A stretch of DNA of 64,000 bases from RUG13409 sp045616985 (lineage in GTDB: Bacteria > Bacillota > Clostridia > Peptostreptococcales > Anaerovoracaceae). The stretch is taken from the NCBI GenBank assembly GCA_045616985.1, contig JAZLHU010000042.1, positions 1-64,000 of the forward strand, written 5' to 3'. The first letter of the stretch is position 1. Every line of letters begins with the position of its first letter. The notes beneath the pieces were generated by a model. That model saw only the letters and a program-made list of their open reading frames with translations. It was not told the DNA's origin and did no database searches. Positions 51,539 to 60,884 of the stretch are shown here, in pieces. The position numbers and the translations under genes were made by a program.

Positions 51539-52782
51539 TATTTAATCTCCTCAAGCAATTTATCCAAGGCTATTTCCCTCTGAGTTGAATTCTGCATATC
51601 TCTGAGGCTTACCGTACCTTTTGAAAGTTCGTCATCACCGATAAGCACAACGTACGATGCGCCGAGTCTGTCAGCATATTTGAACTGATTTTTAAGACTT
51701 CTGTCAGACACATCAGTCATTGCGTTTATTTCGGCATTCCTTAAATCCTTACAAATGGTCAAAGCCTTTTTCTTAGCCTCATCGCCAAGTCCGGCAACAA
51801 ATACTTTACATTCAGGATCATTCGGAATCTCGATACCTGCAGCTTCCAGTGTAAGAAGCAATCTCTCAATTCCAAGACCGAAACCAACACCCGGTACAGG
51901 AGGCCCGCCAAGCTGCTCAATAAGATGATCGTATCTTCCGCCTCCGCAAACAGTAGACTGTGCTCCGAGTTTATCTGAAACAAATTCAAATGCCGTTTTT
52001 GTATAATAGTCAAGACCTCTGACGATCCCGGGATCAACAACAAAAGGAATATTTAATGTGTCAAGGTATACGGTAAGTTCATCAAATGCTTTTTTGCAGT
52101 CATCGCAAAGATAATCAAGCATGCGTGGAGCACCATCAACCAGTTTATTGCATTCCGGACTCTTGCAATCAAGCATACGCATTGGATTTCTTTCATATCT
52201 GCCCTTGCATGTATCGCAGAACTTATCAAGATTTGGTCTTAGGAAATCCTGAAGCACCGTTCTGTATTTCGCCCTGCATTCAGGACAGCCTATGCTGTTT
52301 ACCTTAAGAAGAAGGTCATCGATGCCTACGCTGCACAGGAAATCATATGCAAGACCGATAACCTCTGCATCTGCAAGCATACTGTCCGACCCGAATATTT
52401 CAACACCAAACTGGTGGAATTCCCGCTGTCTTCCCTTCTGCATTTTTTCATAGCGAAAACATGGCGTGTTATACCAGTACCTTACAGGAAGCGTTTCCGC
52501 ATAAAGCTTGTTTTCAACAAACGATCTTACAACCCCGGCAGTACCTTCCGGCTTTAAAGTAAGGCTTCTGTCCGAAATCTCAAAGGTATACATTTCCTTT
52601 TGAACAACATCCGTTGTATCGCCTATTCCGCGCTTAAACAATTCGGTATGTTCAAACATCGGGGTTCTGATTTCCCTGAATCCGTATTTCTTTGCAGTGT
52701 CCCGGAATTTCTTTTCAAGCCATTGCCATTTATATGACTCAGCAGGAAGAATATCCTTTGTGCCTTTTGGAATATTTATCAT
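51538..52782 (-). CDS. hisS: Histidyl-tRNA synthetase
   Basis: 414 aa class II synthetase. Motifs: LKPEGTAGVVRSFVENK, RYWYNTPCFRYEKMQKGRQR, the histidine signature RGLDYYTKTAFEF and GVGFGLGIERLL. Overlaps the hemZ stop (ATGA). hemZ-hisS-aspS order after relA is common in Clostridia. Confidence 0.98.
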   Translation of the reverse strand: MINIPKGTKDILPAESYKWQWLEKKFRDTAKKYGFREIRTPMFEHTELFKRGIGDTTDVVQKEMYTFEISDRSLTLKPEGTAGVVRSFVENKLYAETLPVRYWYNTPCFRYEKMQKGRQREFHQFGVEIFGSDSMLADAEVIGLAYDFLCSVGIDDLLLKVNSIGCPECRAKYRTVLQDFLRPNLDKFCDTCKGRYERNPMRMLDCKSPECNKLVDGAPRMLDYLCDDCKKAFDELTVYLDTLNIPFVVDPGIVRGLDYYTKTAFEFVSDKLGAQSTVCGGGRYDHLIEQLGGPPVPGVGFGLGIERLLLTLEAAGIEIPNDPECKVFVAGLGDEAKKKALTICKDLRNAEINAMTDVSDRSLKNQFKYADRLGASYVVLIGDDELSKGTVSLRDMQNSTQREIALDKLLEEIK

Positions 52783-54095
52783 ATTACTATTCCGTTATCC
52801 TTTCTTAGTATCATTTCATCAATCCTGTCGATGTATATTTCGTAATTACTTACATTGGCCACACGTTCCAGCCTGTTTTCTTCAGGGTAAAAAATCTTTG
52901 AAATACCACCCGCACCTAAAGCAATAATGCTTTGGGTTTCTTCCATGATTCGTATATTGTATATGCTTGCCGTATTGTTTTTGCAATAACCGACATTTTC
53001 AAAATTGCCTGCCATATGCTTTTGTCTGTACATGTAGTAAGGCTTATAATCCTCAGACAATAACCCGGATGCAATATCAAGCATGTCTTCAACAACTCCT
53101 GCCTGCTTAAAAGCATACTCCGGGTCTATCTCAATAAGCCTGCTGGCCTTTTTAACGGCAAGAGTATGTACTGTAATGTTTTCAGGATTCATTTTCAGTA
53201 TTGCAGTAAGAGTGTTTTTAAAATCACCGGCAGTTTCCCCGGGAAGTCCGCATATAAGATCCATATTTACAATAAACGGGAAACTCCTTGCCATCTCATA
53301 AGCTTCAATAATCTGTTTCGCGCTGTGATGTCTTCCGATTGCTTTCAGCGTGACATCATTCATGGTCTGCGGATTTATACTGATTCTGTTTGCCCCATAA
53401 GCTTTAATAAGCTCAAGCTTGGAAAGAGTAATTGTATCAGGTCGTCCTGCTTCAACCGTCCACTCAGATGTTTTTGGACTGATAAAAAACTTCCTTGTGA
53501 GTGAAAGCAGCCTTTCGAAATCCTCATCATCCAACGAACTCGGAGTGCCTCCGCCGATATATACAGATTCAGCATACATACCTTCTCTGTCCATTATTCT
53601 TTTTGTTTCCGTAATCTCTTTTTCCAAAGCTGCCATGTAGGCAGAGGCTCTTTCCTTGGATATTACATTACTTGTAAAAGAACAATACAGACACCTGCTT
53701 GGGCAAAAAGGTATCCCTATATAAACCCCGCATGCAAATCTGTCAGTATTCGGATTAACACCTTTTTGAACTGTGTATATATCCTGAAGCAGTTTGATTT
53801 TTCTATCTGCCAAATAATACTCATCCTTCATTAAGTCAGAAGCTTTATCAAATCCGTTCTCTCTGACGAGCTGATTGAAAAGCTTGCCCGGCCTCACCCC
53901 GGTAAGTATCCCCCAATCAAGCTCCCTGCCGGTAAATTCCGCCAAAGCTTTATAAGCATTTTGCTTTTGACGATTCTTAGTAAGAGTCTGTCCGTCAATT
54001 TCAAGCTTAAACCGATCTTGCGGCAAAAACATTTTTGCAAGTTCATTTACCTCATATGCAGATTTTTCATCAGATGCATATATTTTAAACAAACG
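52779..54095 (-). CDS. hemZ: Coproporphyrinogen dehydrogenase HemZ-like radical SAM protein
   Basis: About 438 aa. Radical SAM cluster motif CPSRCLYCSF (CxxxCxxC), then VYIGGGTPSSL and GANRISINPQTMN, as in HemN/HemZ enzymes. The N-terminal ~150 residues are the HemZ-specific domain. No start with ATG fits: TTG 54095 has AGAGG about 10 nt upstream and is preferred over TTG 54113. It overlaps the preceding MBL gene. Stops with TGA. Many HemZ-like proteins have uncertain function in anaerobes without full haem synthesis. Confidence 0.87.
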   Translation of the reverse strand, partial: RLFKIYASDEKSAYEVNELAKMFLPQDRFKLEIDGQTLTKNRQKQNAYKALAEFTGRELDWGILTGVRPGKLFNQLVRENGFDKASDLMKDEYYLADRKIKLLQDIYTVQKGVNPNTDRFACGVYIGIPFCPSRCLYCSFTSNVISKERASAYMAALEKEITETKRIMDREGMYAESVYIGGGTPSSLDDEDFERLLSLTRKFFISPKTSEWTVEAGRPDTITLSKLELIKAYGANRISINPQTMNDVTLKAIGRHHSAKQIIEAYEMARSFPFIVNMDLICGLPGETAGDFKNTLTAILKMNPENITVHTLAVKKASRLIEIDPEYAFKQAGVVEDMLDIASGLLSEDYKPYYMYRQKHMAGNFENVGYCKNNTASIYNIRIMEETQSIIALGAGGISKIFYPEENRLERVANVSNYEIYIDRIDEMILRKDNGIVI

Positions 54096-54687
54096 GATTG
54101 TACCTCTTCTCAAATCCTATGGTTGTTTCATCGTTATGACCGGGAAGGACCCTTGTGTCATCCGGCAAAGCAAACAGCTTATTGTGAATTGAATCCAAAA
54201 GCTCTGGCATGCTTCCCGTCGGAAAATCTGTTCTTCCGACAGAAGCCTGAAATAATGTATCTCCGGAAAACAATGTTTTCTCGGCTAAAATGCAAATACT
54301 TCCGGAGGAATGTCCCGGAGTTTCAAGGAACTTGATTTCAATATTGCCGCACTGAAGAATATCCTCATCCTTAACCCAGATATCAGCGGTGATTCCGCCT
54401 TTACCCATACTGAGATCTCTGTCAAAAAGCAATTTAGCTTCTTTTTTACCTGCAACGAGCTTTGCATCCGGAAAAGCTTTTCTGTAAAAATCCAGGCCAT
54501 CGGTATGGTCAAAATGTCCATGCGTAAGAATAATATATTCAAGATCGAGATTGAGCCTGTTTACATCATCAATGATCGCCTGACAACGAGAAGAAGCATC
54601 CACCAAAAAAGCCTTGTCTGTTTCTTCATCCCATACAAGATAATCATTATTCTCAATCATTCCCACACAAAATGTTTTTACTTTCAT
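54085..54687 (-). CDS. Metallo-beta-lactamase fold hydrolase (glyoxalase II-like)
   Basis: 200 aa with the metal motif LTHGHFDHTDG, the later LETPGHSSGSICIL and VLPGHNDETT. This short form is common in Clostridia next to relA and hemZ and is often named MBL fold or hydroxyacylglutathione hydrolase-like; its substrate is not established. Ten bp downstream of relA. Confidence 0.9.
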   Translation of the reverse strand: MKVKTFCVGMIENNDYLVWDEETDKAFLVDASSRCQAIIDDVNRLNLDLEYIILTHGHFDHTDGLDFYRKAFPDAKLVAGKKEAKLLFDRDLSMGKGGITADIWVKDEDILQCGNIEIKFLETPGHSSGSICILAEKTLFSGDTLFQASVGRTDFPTGSMPELLDSIHNKLFALPDDTRVLPGHNDETTIGFEKRYNPFV

Positions 54688-54697
54688 AACGTCCCCT

Positions 54698-56860
54698 TTA
54701 TCGATATACGCCTATAACGCCTTTGAGCTGTTTAAAATGTGAAATAATTTTTTCAATATCCCCGGTATTTGAAATTGATAATACAATGTTGATAGTTGAA
54801 AGACCTGAAGAATCCGTAATTGCATTAACACCCGTCAGATCGATATCCATATCGTCGCATACCTTTGATACATCGGATATAAGACCTCTTCTGTCGTCGG
54901 CAATAATCGTTATGCCCGCATCAAAATACATACGCCCTTCATTAAGCTCCCATTCAACAGGAATAATTCTCCCAATCTCCTGATCGGGTATTGAACAGAT
55001 ATTCACGCAATCAACACGGTGAATCGATACGCCGCGGCCTTTTGTTGTATAACCGATAATTTCGTCTCCCGGAACCGGGTTGCAGCATTTCGCAAATCTG
55101 ATAAGCAGATTATCAACGCCCTTAACGCTTACGCCTTTTGTTATCGCTTTAGGTTTGTCTTCCAAACCCAGGGCTTTTCTCTCAGCCTTTTCCTTCTGTT
55201 TAACTGCAGCCTGTTCTTCTTCTCTGGTGTAAGACAAACAAAGGAGAAGAACTTTGTTGATCAATGAAGCGCTTCCCGACGTTGCGGCATACAGATCGGT
55301 AACGGAAATATACTCGAGCTTACGGGCTGCTCTTTCAAGATGCTTATCTGTCAGCAGCTTATCAACCGCAAAGCCTTTCTTGACACATGCCTTTTCAAGC
55401 AGTTCTTTCCCTCTGCCGGAGCCTTCAGCCTGATCAAGCTTATTCAGATACTGGCGAATCTTGTTTCTTGCAGAATTGGTTTTAACAATCTTAAGCCAGT
55501 CTCTGTTAGGGCCTTTAGAATTATTAGAGGTTACAACCTCTACTATTTCTCCGTTTTGAAGCTCATAGTTGATAGGCACCATCTTGCCGTTTACTTTTGC
55601 TCCGACACACTTTTCTCCGATTTTTGAGTGAATCTTGTATGCAAAATCCAAAGGCGTTGCACCTTTAGGAAGCTCCATTACATCTCCCTTTGGAGTGAAA
55701 ACAAATACCTGTCCGGAAAACAAGTCAACCTTAAGGGTTTCAAAGAACTCCTGAGAATCGCCGATATCCTTAGACCATTCAAGTGTTTGTCTGATCCATG
55801 ACAGCTTGATCTCTTCGTTTTCGGACTGGGATGTAATTCCTTCTTTGTATTTCCAATGGGCAGCAACACCATACTCGGCAATTTCATGCATTTCCCATGT
55901 ACGAATCTGAATTTCAAAAGGAGTACCGCTGTCAGACAGAACCGTTGTATGAATCGATTGATATCTGTTTGACTTAGGCATTGCAATATAGTCTTTAAAC
56001 CTTCCCGGTATAGGCGTCCACTTTGTATGTATTGCTCCCAAAACTGCATAGCAATCCTTCACATCGTTTACAAGAATTCTGATTGCCGTAAGGTCAAATA
56101 TTTCATGAATATCCTTGTGCTGAATATTCATTTTCCTGTAAATACTGTAGTAATGCTTGGTTCTTCCGTATATATCATACTTTATACCAAGCTGGCTTAT
56201 TTCGGTTTTGATTTGATCTATTAAATGGTCTATATCATCATCGGAATTCTGATATCTTTTGGACATAACCTCATCAATATGCTTGTAGTCCGAAGGATGA
56301 AGATTCATAAATGCAATGTCTTCAAGTTCAAATTTGAACTTATACATACCGAGCCTTGCAGCTATCGGTGCATAGACCTCCAATGTTTCCTGGCATTTTT
56401 CCTGAATTTTTTCAGGTCTCATATATTCAATGGTCCTCATATTATGAAGCCTGTCGCAAAGCTTAATTACAAGAACTCTGATATCCTTGGACATTGCAAG
56501 AAACATCTTTCTGATATTCTCTGCCTGCGCTTCTTCTTTTGACGAATATTCCAAATTGGTAAGCTTAGTAACACCATCAACCATTAAGGCAACATCTTCG
56601 CCGAATTCATTTTTAATATCATCTAATGTACAGGATGTATCCTCAACAACGTCATGCAAAATCCCGGCCGCGATAGTGTGGTCGTCCATACCGATATCTG
56701 CAAGGATCTTAGCGACGGCAAGCGGATGAATAATATAAGGCTCGCCGGACTTTCGTTTTTGCCCTTCATGAAGTTGTGTTGCCATATCAACAGCCTTTTG
56801 CAGGATGTCTGCATCATATTTGCCGTTGATTTCAAGCAATTCGGAAACAGTTTTATCCAT
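54698..56860 (-). CDS. relA: Bifunctional (p)ppGpp synthetase/hydrolase
   Basis: 720 aa Rel. HD hydrolase domain is intact (IIHPLAVAKILADIG, GILHDVVEDTS); synthetase domain contains DLTAIRILVNDVKDCYAVLG and FKDYIAMPKSNRYQSIHTT; TGS domain follows near 395-455, then a helical/zinc region with RFAKCCNPVPGDEIIGY and a C-terminal ACT domain. So it should both make and degrade (p)ppGpp. A terminator lies between it and yajC, so it probably depends on readthrough or a weak own promoter. Confidence 0.96.
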   Translation of the reverse strand: MDKTVSELLEINGKYDADILQKAVDMATQLHEGQKRKSGEPYIIHPLAVAKILADIGMDDHTIAAGILHDVVEDTSCTLDDIKNEFGEDVALMVDGVTKLTNLEYSSKEEAQAENIRKMFLAMSKDIRVLVIKLCDRLHNMRTIEYMRPEKIQEKCQETLEVYAPIAARLGMYKFKFELEDIAFMNLHPSDYKHIDEVMSKRYQNSDDDIDHLIDQIKTEISQLGIKYDIYGRTKHYYSIYRKMNIQHKDIHEIFDLTAIRILVNDVKDCYAVLGAIHTKWTPIPGRFKDYIAMPKSNRYQSIHTTVLSDSGTPFEIQIRTWEMHEIAEYGVAAHWKYKEGITSQSENEEIKLSWIRQTLEWSKDIGDSQEFFETLKVDLFSGQVFVFTPKGDVMELPKGATPLDFAYKIHSKIGEKCVGAKVNGKMVPINYELQNGEIVEVVTSNNSKGPNRDWLKIVKTNSARNKIRQYLNKLDQAEGSGRGKELLEKACVKKGFAVDKLLTDKHLERAARKLEYISVTDLYAATSGSASLINKVLLLCLSYTREEEQAAVKQKEKAERKALGLEDKPKAITKGVSVKGVDNLLIRFAKCCNPVPGDEIIGYTTKGRGVSIHRVDCVNICSIPDQEIGRIIPVEWELNEGRMYFDAGITIIADDRRGLISDVSKVCDDMDIDLTGVNAITDSSGLSTINIVLSISNTGDIEKIISHFKQLKGVIGVYR

Positions 56861-56889
56861 TTAAAAGCATCCCATAAAACTAAAAACAA

Positions 56890-56914
56890 GGCATGCACAA
56901 AAAATGTGCATGCC
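56890..56914 (-). terminator. Terminator after yajC
   Basis: Perfect 10-bp stem GGCATGCACA/TGTGCATGCC with a 5-nt loop, followed on the minus strand by TTGTTTTTAG. It lies between yajC and relA. Confidence 0.8.
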
Positions 56915-56931
56915 CTGCGAAAAATCAATAA

Positions 56932-57372
56932 TTATTTTTCTTCAGCAGGAGCTTCAGATACAGGGGCTTCTTCTTTTGCCCCAAGCTTCTTGATATTCTT
57001 CTTATTTGGTTTTAAAGTTTCATCGTCCTTTTTATCTGCCTTTACGGGAGCATCCTTGCTGTGCCTTTCAGCAATGGCATTTTTTAAAATTTCGATCTTT
57101 ACTCTATCGGAACCAACCATAATTACGATCCTGTCAGAGTCTTCTTTTACTCTTGCAACAGTTCCGCAAATACCGCCGATTGTAATTACTTCATCACCCG
57201 GCTTAAGGTTGTCTCTCATCTGCTTTGCTTCTTTTTCCTTCTTGTTCTGAGGACGGATCATCAGAAAATACATAAGGGCAAAAACAGCTATAATCATTAT
57301 CCAGGAGCCCCACTGACCTCCTCCTTGAGCTGTAGCTTCAGCAGCATCTGCTGCATATGCAACTGGGAACAT
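56932..57372 (-). CDS. yajC: Preprotein translocase subunit YajC
   Basis: 146 aa. One membrane helix (about 21-40, starting WGSWIMIIAVFALMYFLMI), then RPQNKKEKEAKQMRDNLKPGDEVITIGGICGTV, the YajC signature, and a Lys/Glu/Ala-rich tail. Auxiliary part of the Sec complex. GGAGG precedes the ATG. It stands alone here, without tgt or secDF. A promoter is seen at 57412-57439. Confidence 0.94.
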   Translation of the reverse strand: MFPVAYAADAAEATAQGGGQWGSWIMIIAVFALMYFLMIRPQNKKEKEAKQMRDNLKPGDEVITIGGICGTVARVKEDSDRIVIMVGSDRVKIEILKNAIAERHSKDAPVKADKKDDETLKPNKKNIKKLGAKEEAPVSEAPAEEK

Positions 57373-57411
57373 ATTAACCTCCTAAAATGTTCTAATTGAA
57401 ATTACTACTAT

Positions 57412-57439
57412 ATTATATAATAATTGCTTGATTTTGCAA
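57412..57439 (-). promoter_or_regulatory. Promoter of yajC
   Basis: Minus-strand TTGCAA (57434-57439), 16-bp spacer, TATAAT (57412-57417). It lies back to back with the region that must hold the tRNA-Leu promoter (AT-rich TATAAT-like boxes at 57443-57448 and 57454-57459 on the plus strand). Confidence 0.6.
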
Positions 57440-57475
57440 GTCTATAATGCTAATATAATCAAGTATTTACTTTTT

Positions 57476-57564
57476 GCCGGCGTGGTGGAATTGGCAGACG
57501 CGCGGGACTCAAAATCCCGTTCTGTGAAAGCAGAGTGCGGGTTCGACCCCCGCCGCCGGCACCA
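57476..57564 (+). tRNA. tRNA-Leu (anticodon CAA)
   Basis: 89 nt including encoded CCA. Acceptor stem GCCGGCG pairs with CGCCGGC, discriminator A. D arm GGCAGACG region, anticodon stem CGGGA/TCCCG with loop CTCAAAA giving anticodon CAA (codon UUG), a long class II variable arm and T loop GTTCGAC. All arms pair as expected for a leucine tRNA. Confidence 0.95.
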
Positions 57565-57580
57565 GACAACACAATAAAAA

Positions 57581-57598
57581 ACTCCCGCGTCCGGGAGT
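57581..57598. terminator. Bidirectional terminator between tRNA-Leu and rpmF
   Basis: 7-bp stem ACTCCCG/CGGGAGT with a 4-nt loop, flanked by five or more A on the left and six or more T on the right. It ends both the tRNA-Leu and the convergent rpmF transcripts. Confidence 0.85.
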
Positions 57599-57633
57599 TT
57601 TTTCTTTGTCTTAAGCTTAAGTGTAAATCAATA

Positions 57634-57810
57634 TTATTCCTCAACTACAGCTTTGCCATCATAATAATTGCAATTCGGGCAAACTCTGTGCGGAAGCTTT
57701 GGTTCATGGCACTGTGGACACAGAGAAAGAGCAGGTGCAGATTTCTTCATGTTTGCAGCCTTTCTCTGGCTTGTGATAGCTTTAGACGTTTTTCTCTTAG
57801 GTGTTGCCAT
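57634..57810 (-). CDS. rpmF: 50S ribosomal protein L32
   Basis: 58 aa, reading MATPKRKTSKAITSQRKAAN at the N-terminus. The zinc-binding cysteines are in SLCPQCHEPKLPHRVCPNC (CxxC...CxxC), the zinc form of L32. An AAGGAGGTGA site precedes the ATG. It has its own consensus promoter just after ackA. The DUF177 gene that usually precedes rpmF is absent here. Confidence 0.96.
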   Translation of the reverse strand: MATPKRKTSKAITSQRKAANMKKSAPALSLCPQCHEPKLPHRVCPNCNYYDGKAVVEE

Positions 57811-57846
57811 TGAGAATCACCTCCTTATACATAAAATAACCATTTG

Positions 57847-57875
57847 ATTATATTGAAATACCAATGTGTTGTCAA
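57847..57875 (-). promoter_or_regulatory. Consensus promoter of rpmF
   Basis: Minus-strand TTGACA (57870-57875), 17-bp spacer, TATAAT (57847-57852). It begins one base after the ackA stop codon. Confidence 0.85.
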
Positions 57876-57876
57876 G

Positions 57877-59076
57877 TTATTTTGCAACAAGTGCAAGAGT
57901 ATCCATTGCAATCATAAGCTCTTCATTTGTTGGTATAAGAAGAACCTTAACCCTTGAATCATCTGCGGAAATAACGCATTCTTTTCCTCTTACATTGTTC
58001 TTTTCGGAATCAAGCTTAATTCCGAGAAATTCCATGTTCTTACAGATGCTTTCTCTCGTTGTAATGGAGTTTTCTCCGATACCTGCTGTAAATACAACAG
58101 CATCGCAGCAGTTCATTTCTGCCATATAAGCTCCGATATAGAACTTTACTCTGTGTTTAAAGATATCAAGCGCAAGCTGTGCTCTCTTGTTGCCTGACTT
58201 TGCAGCTTCCTCTACATCCCTTGAATCTGAAGAAACACCGGAAACACCAAGAAGACCGGATTTCTTGTTCATTATTGTATCCATTTCCTTTGCGGAAAGA
58301 CTTTCTTTGTCAGCAATAAATGTTGCAATAGCAGGATCGATAAGTCCGCATCTTGTACCCATTTCAAGCCCCTCAAGAGGTGTAAGACCCATTGATGTGT
58401 CGTAGCACTTACCGTTCTTTATAGCAGAAACGGAAGCACCATTGCCAAGGTGACAGGAAATGATATTTGTATCTTCAAGCTTCTTGCCGAGCATGTCAGC
58501 AGCTCTTAAAGCAATATATCTGTGTGATGTACCGTGGAAACCGTATCTTCTTACTCCGTATTTTTCGTAATACTCATACGGAAGCGGATAGATATAGCTC
58601 TCAGCAGGCATCGTCATACCGTTTGATGTATCAAATACGGCAACCTGAGGTGTCTTCGGCATAAGCTTTTCGCAAGCCTCGATACCCATAAGGTTTGCGG
58701 GATTGTGGAGAGGTCCGAGCGGGAAGCATTCTCTTATTGCTTCTTTGCACTTTTCATCTACTACGCAAGACTGAGTAAACTTTTCTCCGCCATGCAGCAC
58801 TCTGTGTCCTACAGCTCCGATTTCGTCCATGCTCTTTACAACGCCGAACCTTTCATCAACAAGTGCATTAAGCACATGTCCGATGGCAGCAGTATGATCT
58901 CCCATAGGTGTTTCAAGAACAAACTTTTCATCAAGACCGATCTTTGTGTGAGTAATCACAGATCCGTCCATACCGATCCTTTCAACAAGACCTTTGCAAA
59001 GAAGGCTGTTGTCATCCATGTTCAGGAGCTGATACTTAAGTCAAGAACTACCGCAGTTGATAACAAGAATTTTCAT
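57877..59076 (-). pseudogene. ackA: Acetate kinase gene interrupted by in-frame UGA at codon 12
   Basis: Acetate kinase converts acetyl phosphate and ADP to acetate and ATP. Reading from ATG 59076 (AAGGAGAG upstream) gives MKILVINCGSS, then TGA at 59041-59043, then LKYQLLNMDDNSLLCKG and the rest of a normal enzyme to 57877 (GHRVLHGGEKFTQ, HGTSHRYI, HLGNGASVSAIKNGK, FTAGIGENS). Family members have Ser at this place (GSSSLK), so a TCA to TGA change explains it. Restart at ATG 59019 would give 380 aa lacking the first strand and phosphate loop. The rest shows no decay. It could be a recent mutation, a sequencing error, or readthrough. UGA ends other genes here (ruvX, miaA, hemZ). Confidence 0.85.
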
Positions 59077-59128
59077 AATAATCTCTCCTTATTCTTCTGT
59101 TTAAACATTATTGATTAACGACTTGATA

Positions 59129-60343
59129 TTATATATTACGGTAAATTGAATTACAAACCATATCATTTTTTCTGTAAATATTTCTGGAAGAAATAATGCT
59201 GTAAATATCGGCTGCTTTCATATCAAGCTTAAGATAAAAATCAGGATTATCTTCAAAATATTGCTTGTCGATATTGGTCAGAAGCCTTACATTTCCTTTT
59301 CTTTCAACCTCATTTATTACTTCACGACCCTTATTGTTAAAGGCAAGCACACGAAGATTTTTAAGATCTCCTGCCTTTTCAACTTCAGATTTGTTGATTT
59401 CAAGAAGTATCTGCATAAGAATTCTTGATATTCTTGCATAAGTATAACGCTTAGACTTAATCTTAAAAACCAAATCATCAAGATTTTCAGCCTCAAGTAT
59501 CTCTTTTTTGATCTTATTTTCAAGACCTTCGGATATTTCCGGGGCAGCAGCAATCTCTTCGGCAGTGCTTGTGAGGATCTTATAACGCAAAAGCTCAAAG
59601 AGGTTTGAATTGATTACAGACAAAGGAACTATGCCGTCGGAAACCTTATCTTTAATGCATTCAGGAACAAATGCACTAAAATAATTTGTTATGTTACCTT
59701 CCTCTGATATAAGGCTTCTTATATGTTTTCCCGAAGCAAAATTGCCTGAAAAAGAATTATCATCATGCCTCACACCCAACCTCAAAACCGTATATGGCTT
59801 AAACCCTGCCTGCTGTAAAAGATTCTGCTTTAAGTATTCGAGAGCAAGAATATTGTTCGGCTCGGTAAAAATCCCGGCGTCCAGGTCAGGAAACATGTCC
59901 TGCATGGCGCTTTGATATGCCGCAGGATAACTCTTGCCTTGTGATAAATAATTCTTTAAAACGTCTGAAAATCCCCTTGATTCCTTATAGCTGCGTTGGG
60001 CGATCCGTTCAAGAATCTGAGCATTGCCGCATTCGCTTCCGAAAGCTAATGCTTCAACGATTCCCAAGGATTTTAAGATAGAAATTCCGCCCTTTGCAAA
60101 TTCCTTAGCTGCATTTAAAGAAAAGCAGACCGGAAGTTCAATAACAATATCCGCTCCGCAAAGAACTGCCATTTCCGCTCTGTCATATTTATCCCATAAT
60201 GCAGGTTCGCCTCTTTGCACAAAATCCCCGCTCATAACACAAACAACGGCGTCCGGCTTTACATCCTGACGCACGTTGTCTAATAAATACTTGTGACCAT
60301 TGTGAAACGGGTCAAATTCACAGATTATGCCTGCAGCCCTCAT
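59129..60343 (-). CDS. tmcAL: tRNA(Met) cytidine acetate ligase
   Basis: 404 aa (YlbM). Uses acetate and ATP to make N4-acetylcytidine at the wobble base of elongator tRNA-Met. The nucleotidyltransferase motif is CEFDPFHNGHKYLL; VMSGDFVQRGEPALWDKYDRAE, FGSECG and RLGVRHDD are family hallmarks. Adjacent to ackA, as in many Clostridia, linking two acetate-using functions. One-base overlap with the coiled-coil gene upstream. Confidence 0.93.
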   Translation of the reverse strand: MRAAGIICEFDPFHNGHKYLLDNVRQDVKPDAVVCVMSGDFVQRGEPALWDKYDRAEMAVLCGADIVIELPVCFSLNAAKEFAKGGISILKSLGIVEALAFGSECGNAQILERIAQRSYKESRGFSDVLKNYLSQGKSYPAAYQSAMQDMFPDLDAGIFTEPNNILALEYLKQNLLQQAGFKPYTVLRLGVRHDDNSFSGNFASGKHIRSLISEEGNITNYFSAFVPECIKDKVSDGIVPLSVINSNLFELLRYKILTSTAEEIAAAPEISEGLENKIKKEILEAENLDDLVFKIKSKRYTYARISRILMQILLEINKSEVEKAGDLKNLRVLAFNNKGREVINEVERKGNVRLLTNIDKQYFEDNPDFYLKLDMKAADIYSIISSRNIYRKNDMVCNSIYRNI

Positions 60344-60873
60344 TAGTCCTCCGAACCATTCTGAGACTTATAAATCTGTTCCTTTACTTCATTTCTTGAG
60401 GAAACTATGTTCGTATTGATCTTTTCAAATGTAGCTTGTAAATCATCGTACATTTCAGTGAAATATGTTGCATACATCTGGTCAACCTTTTCCTGAAGGT
60501 TGTAAAGCATACTGTCCGTATAATCCAGAATACTCATCTTCATTACAGAAGAATTCTCTCTTGCAATACGAAGGATCTCATCTGCTCTCGCCTTAGCCTT
60601 AATGGTGATCTCATCTGCCTCAACCATTCTCTCAGCCTTATTTTGAGCATCATTTATAATTGCTTCATACTCAGCCTTGGCTTCATCAAGAATTCTTGTA
60701 CGCTCGTTTTTGATCCACTGTGCCTGCTGAATTTCATCAGGAAGCTCCAGTCTGATCTCCTTTACGATTTCGGAAATCTCATTCGGATCTACCATAACCT
60801 TGTTAACAACAGGAACCTTGCCGGCAACCTCTATGATCTCATCCAATTCATCAAGCAATTCTAATACTTTCAT
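60343..60873 (-). CDS. Conserved coiled-coil protein next to coaD
   Basis: 176 aa, highly charged, no membrane segment. MKVLELLDELDEIIEVAGKVP at the N-terminus, then a long helical stretch (about 50-175) rich in Glu/Lys/Ala (ILDEAKAEYEAIINDAQNKAERMVEADE) resembling V-ATPase E/H-subunit or DivIVA-like coiled coils. Proteins of this kind are common between coaD and tmcAL in Clostridia, often annotated ATPase without a nucleotide site, and none is visible here. Function unknown. Confidence 0.7.
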   Translation of the reverse strand: MKVLELLDELDEIIEVAGKVPVVNKVMVDPNEISEIVKEIRLELPDEIQQAQWIKNERTRILDEAKAEYEAIINDAQNKAERMVEADEITIKAKARADEILRIARENSSVMKMSILDYTDSMLYNLQEKVDQMYATYFTEMYDDLQATFEKINTNIVSSRNEVKEQIYKSQNGSED

Positions 60874-60884
60874 ATTGTCACCCC

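Noticed and set aside
57427..57463. Palindrome CTTGATT/AATCAAG before tRNA-Leu as an operator
   Set aside because: Seven-bp arms in very AT-rich DNA overlapping two promoter regions; too weak to call.
57877..59019. Shorter ackA starting at ATG 59019 as the real gene
   Set aside because: It lacks a ribosome binding site and would lose the invariant N-terminal MKILVINCGSS segment, which is present just upstream in the same frame with a good AAGGAGAG site.
59000..59043. Selenocysteine at the ackA UGA
   Set aside because: The expected residue is serine, known acetate kinases are not selenoproteins, and I see no convincing SECIS-like hairpin directly after the codon.
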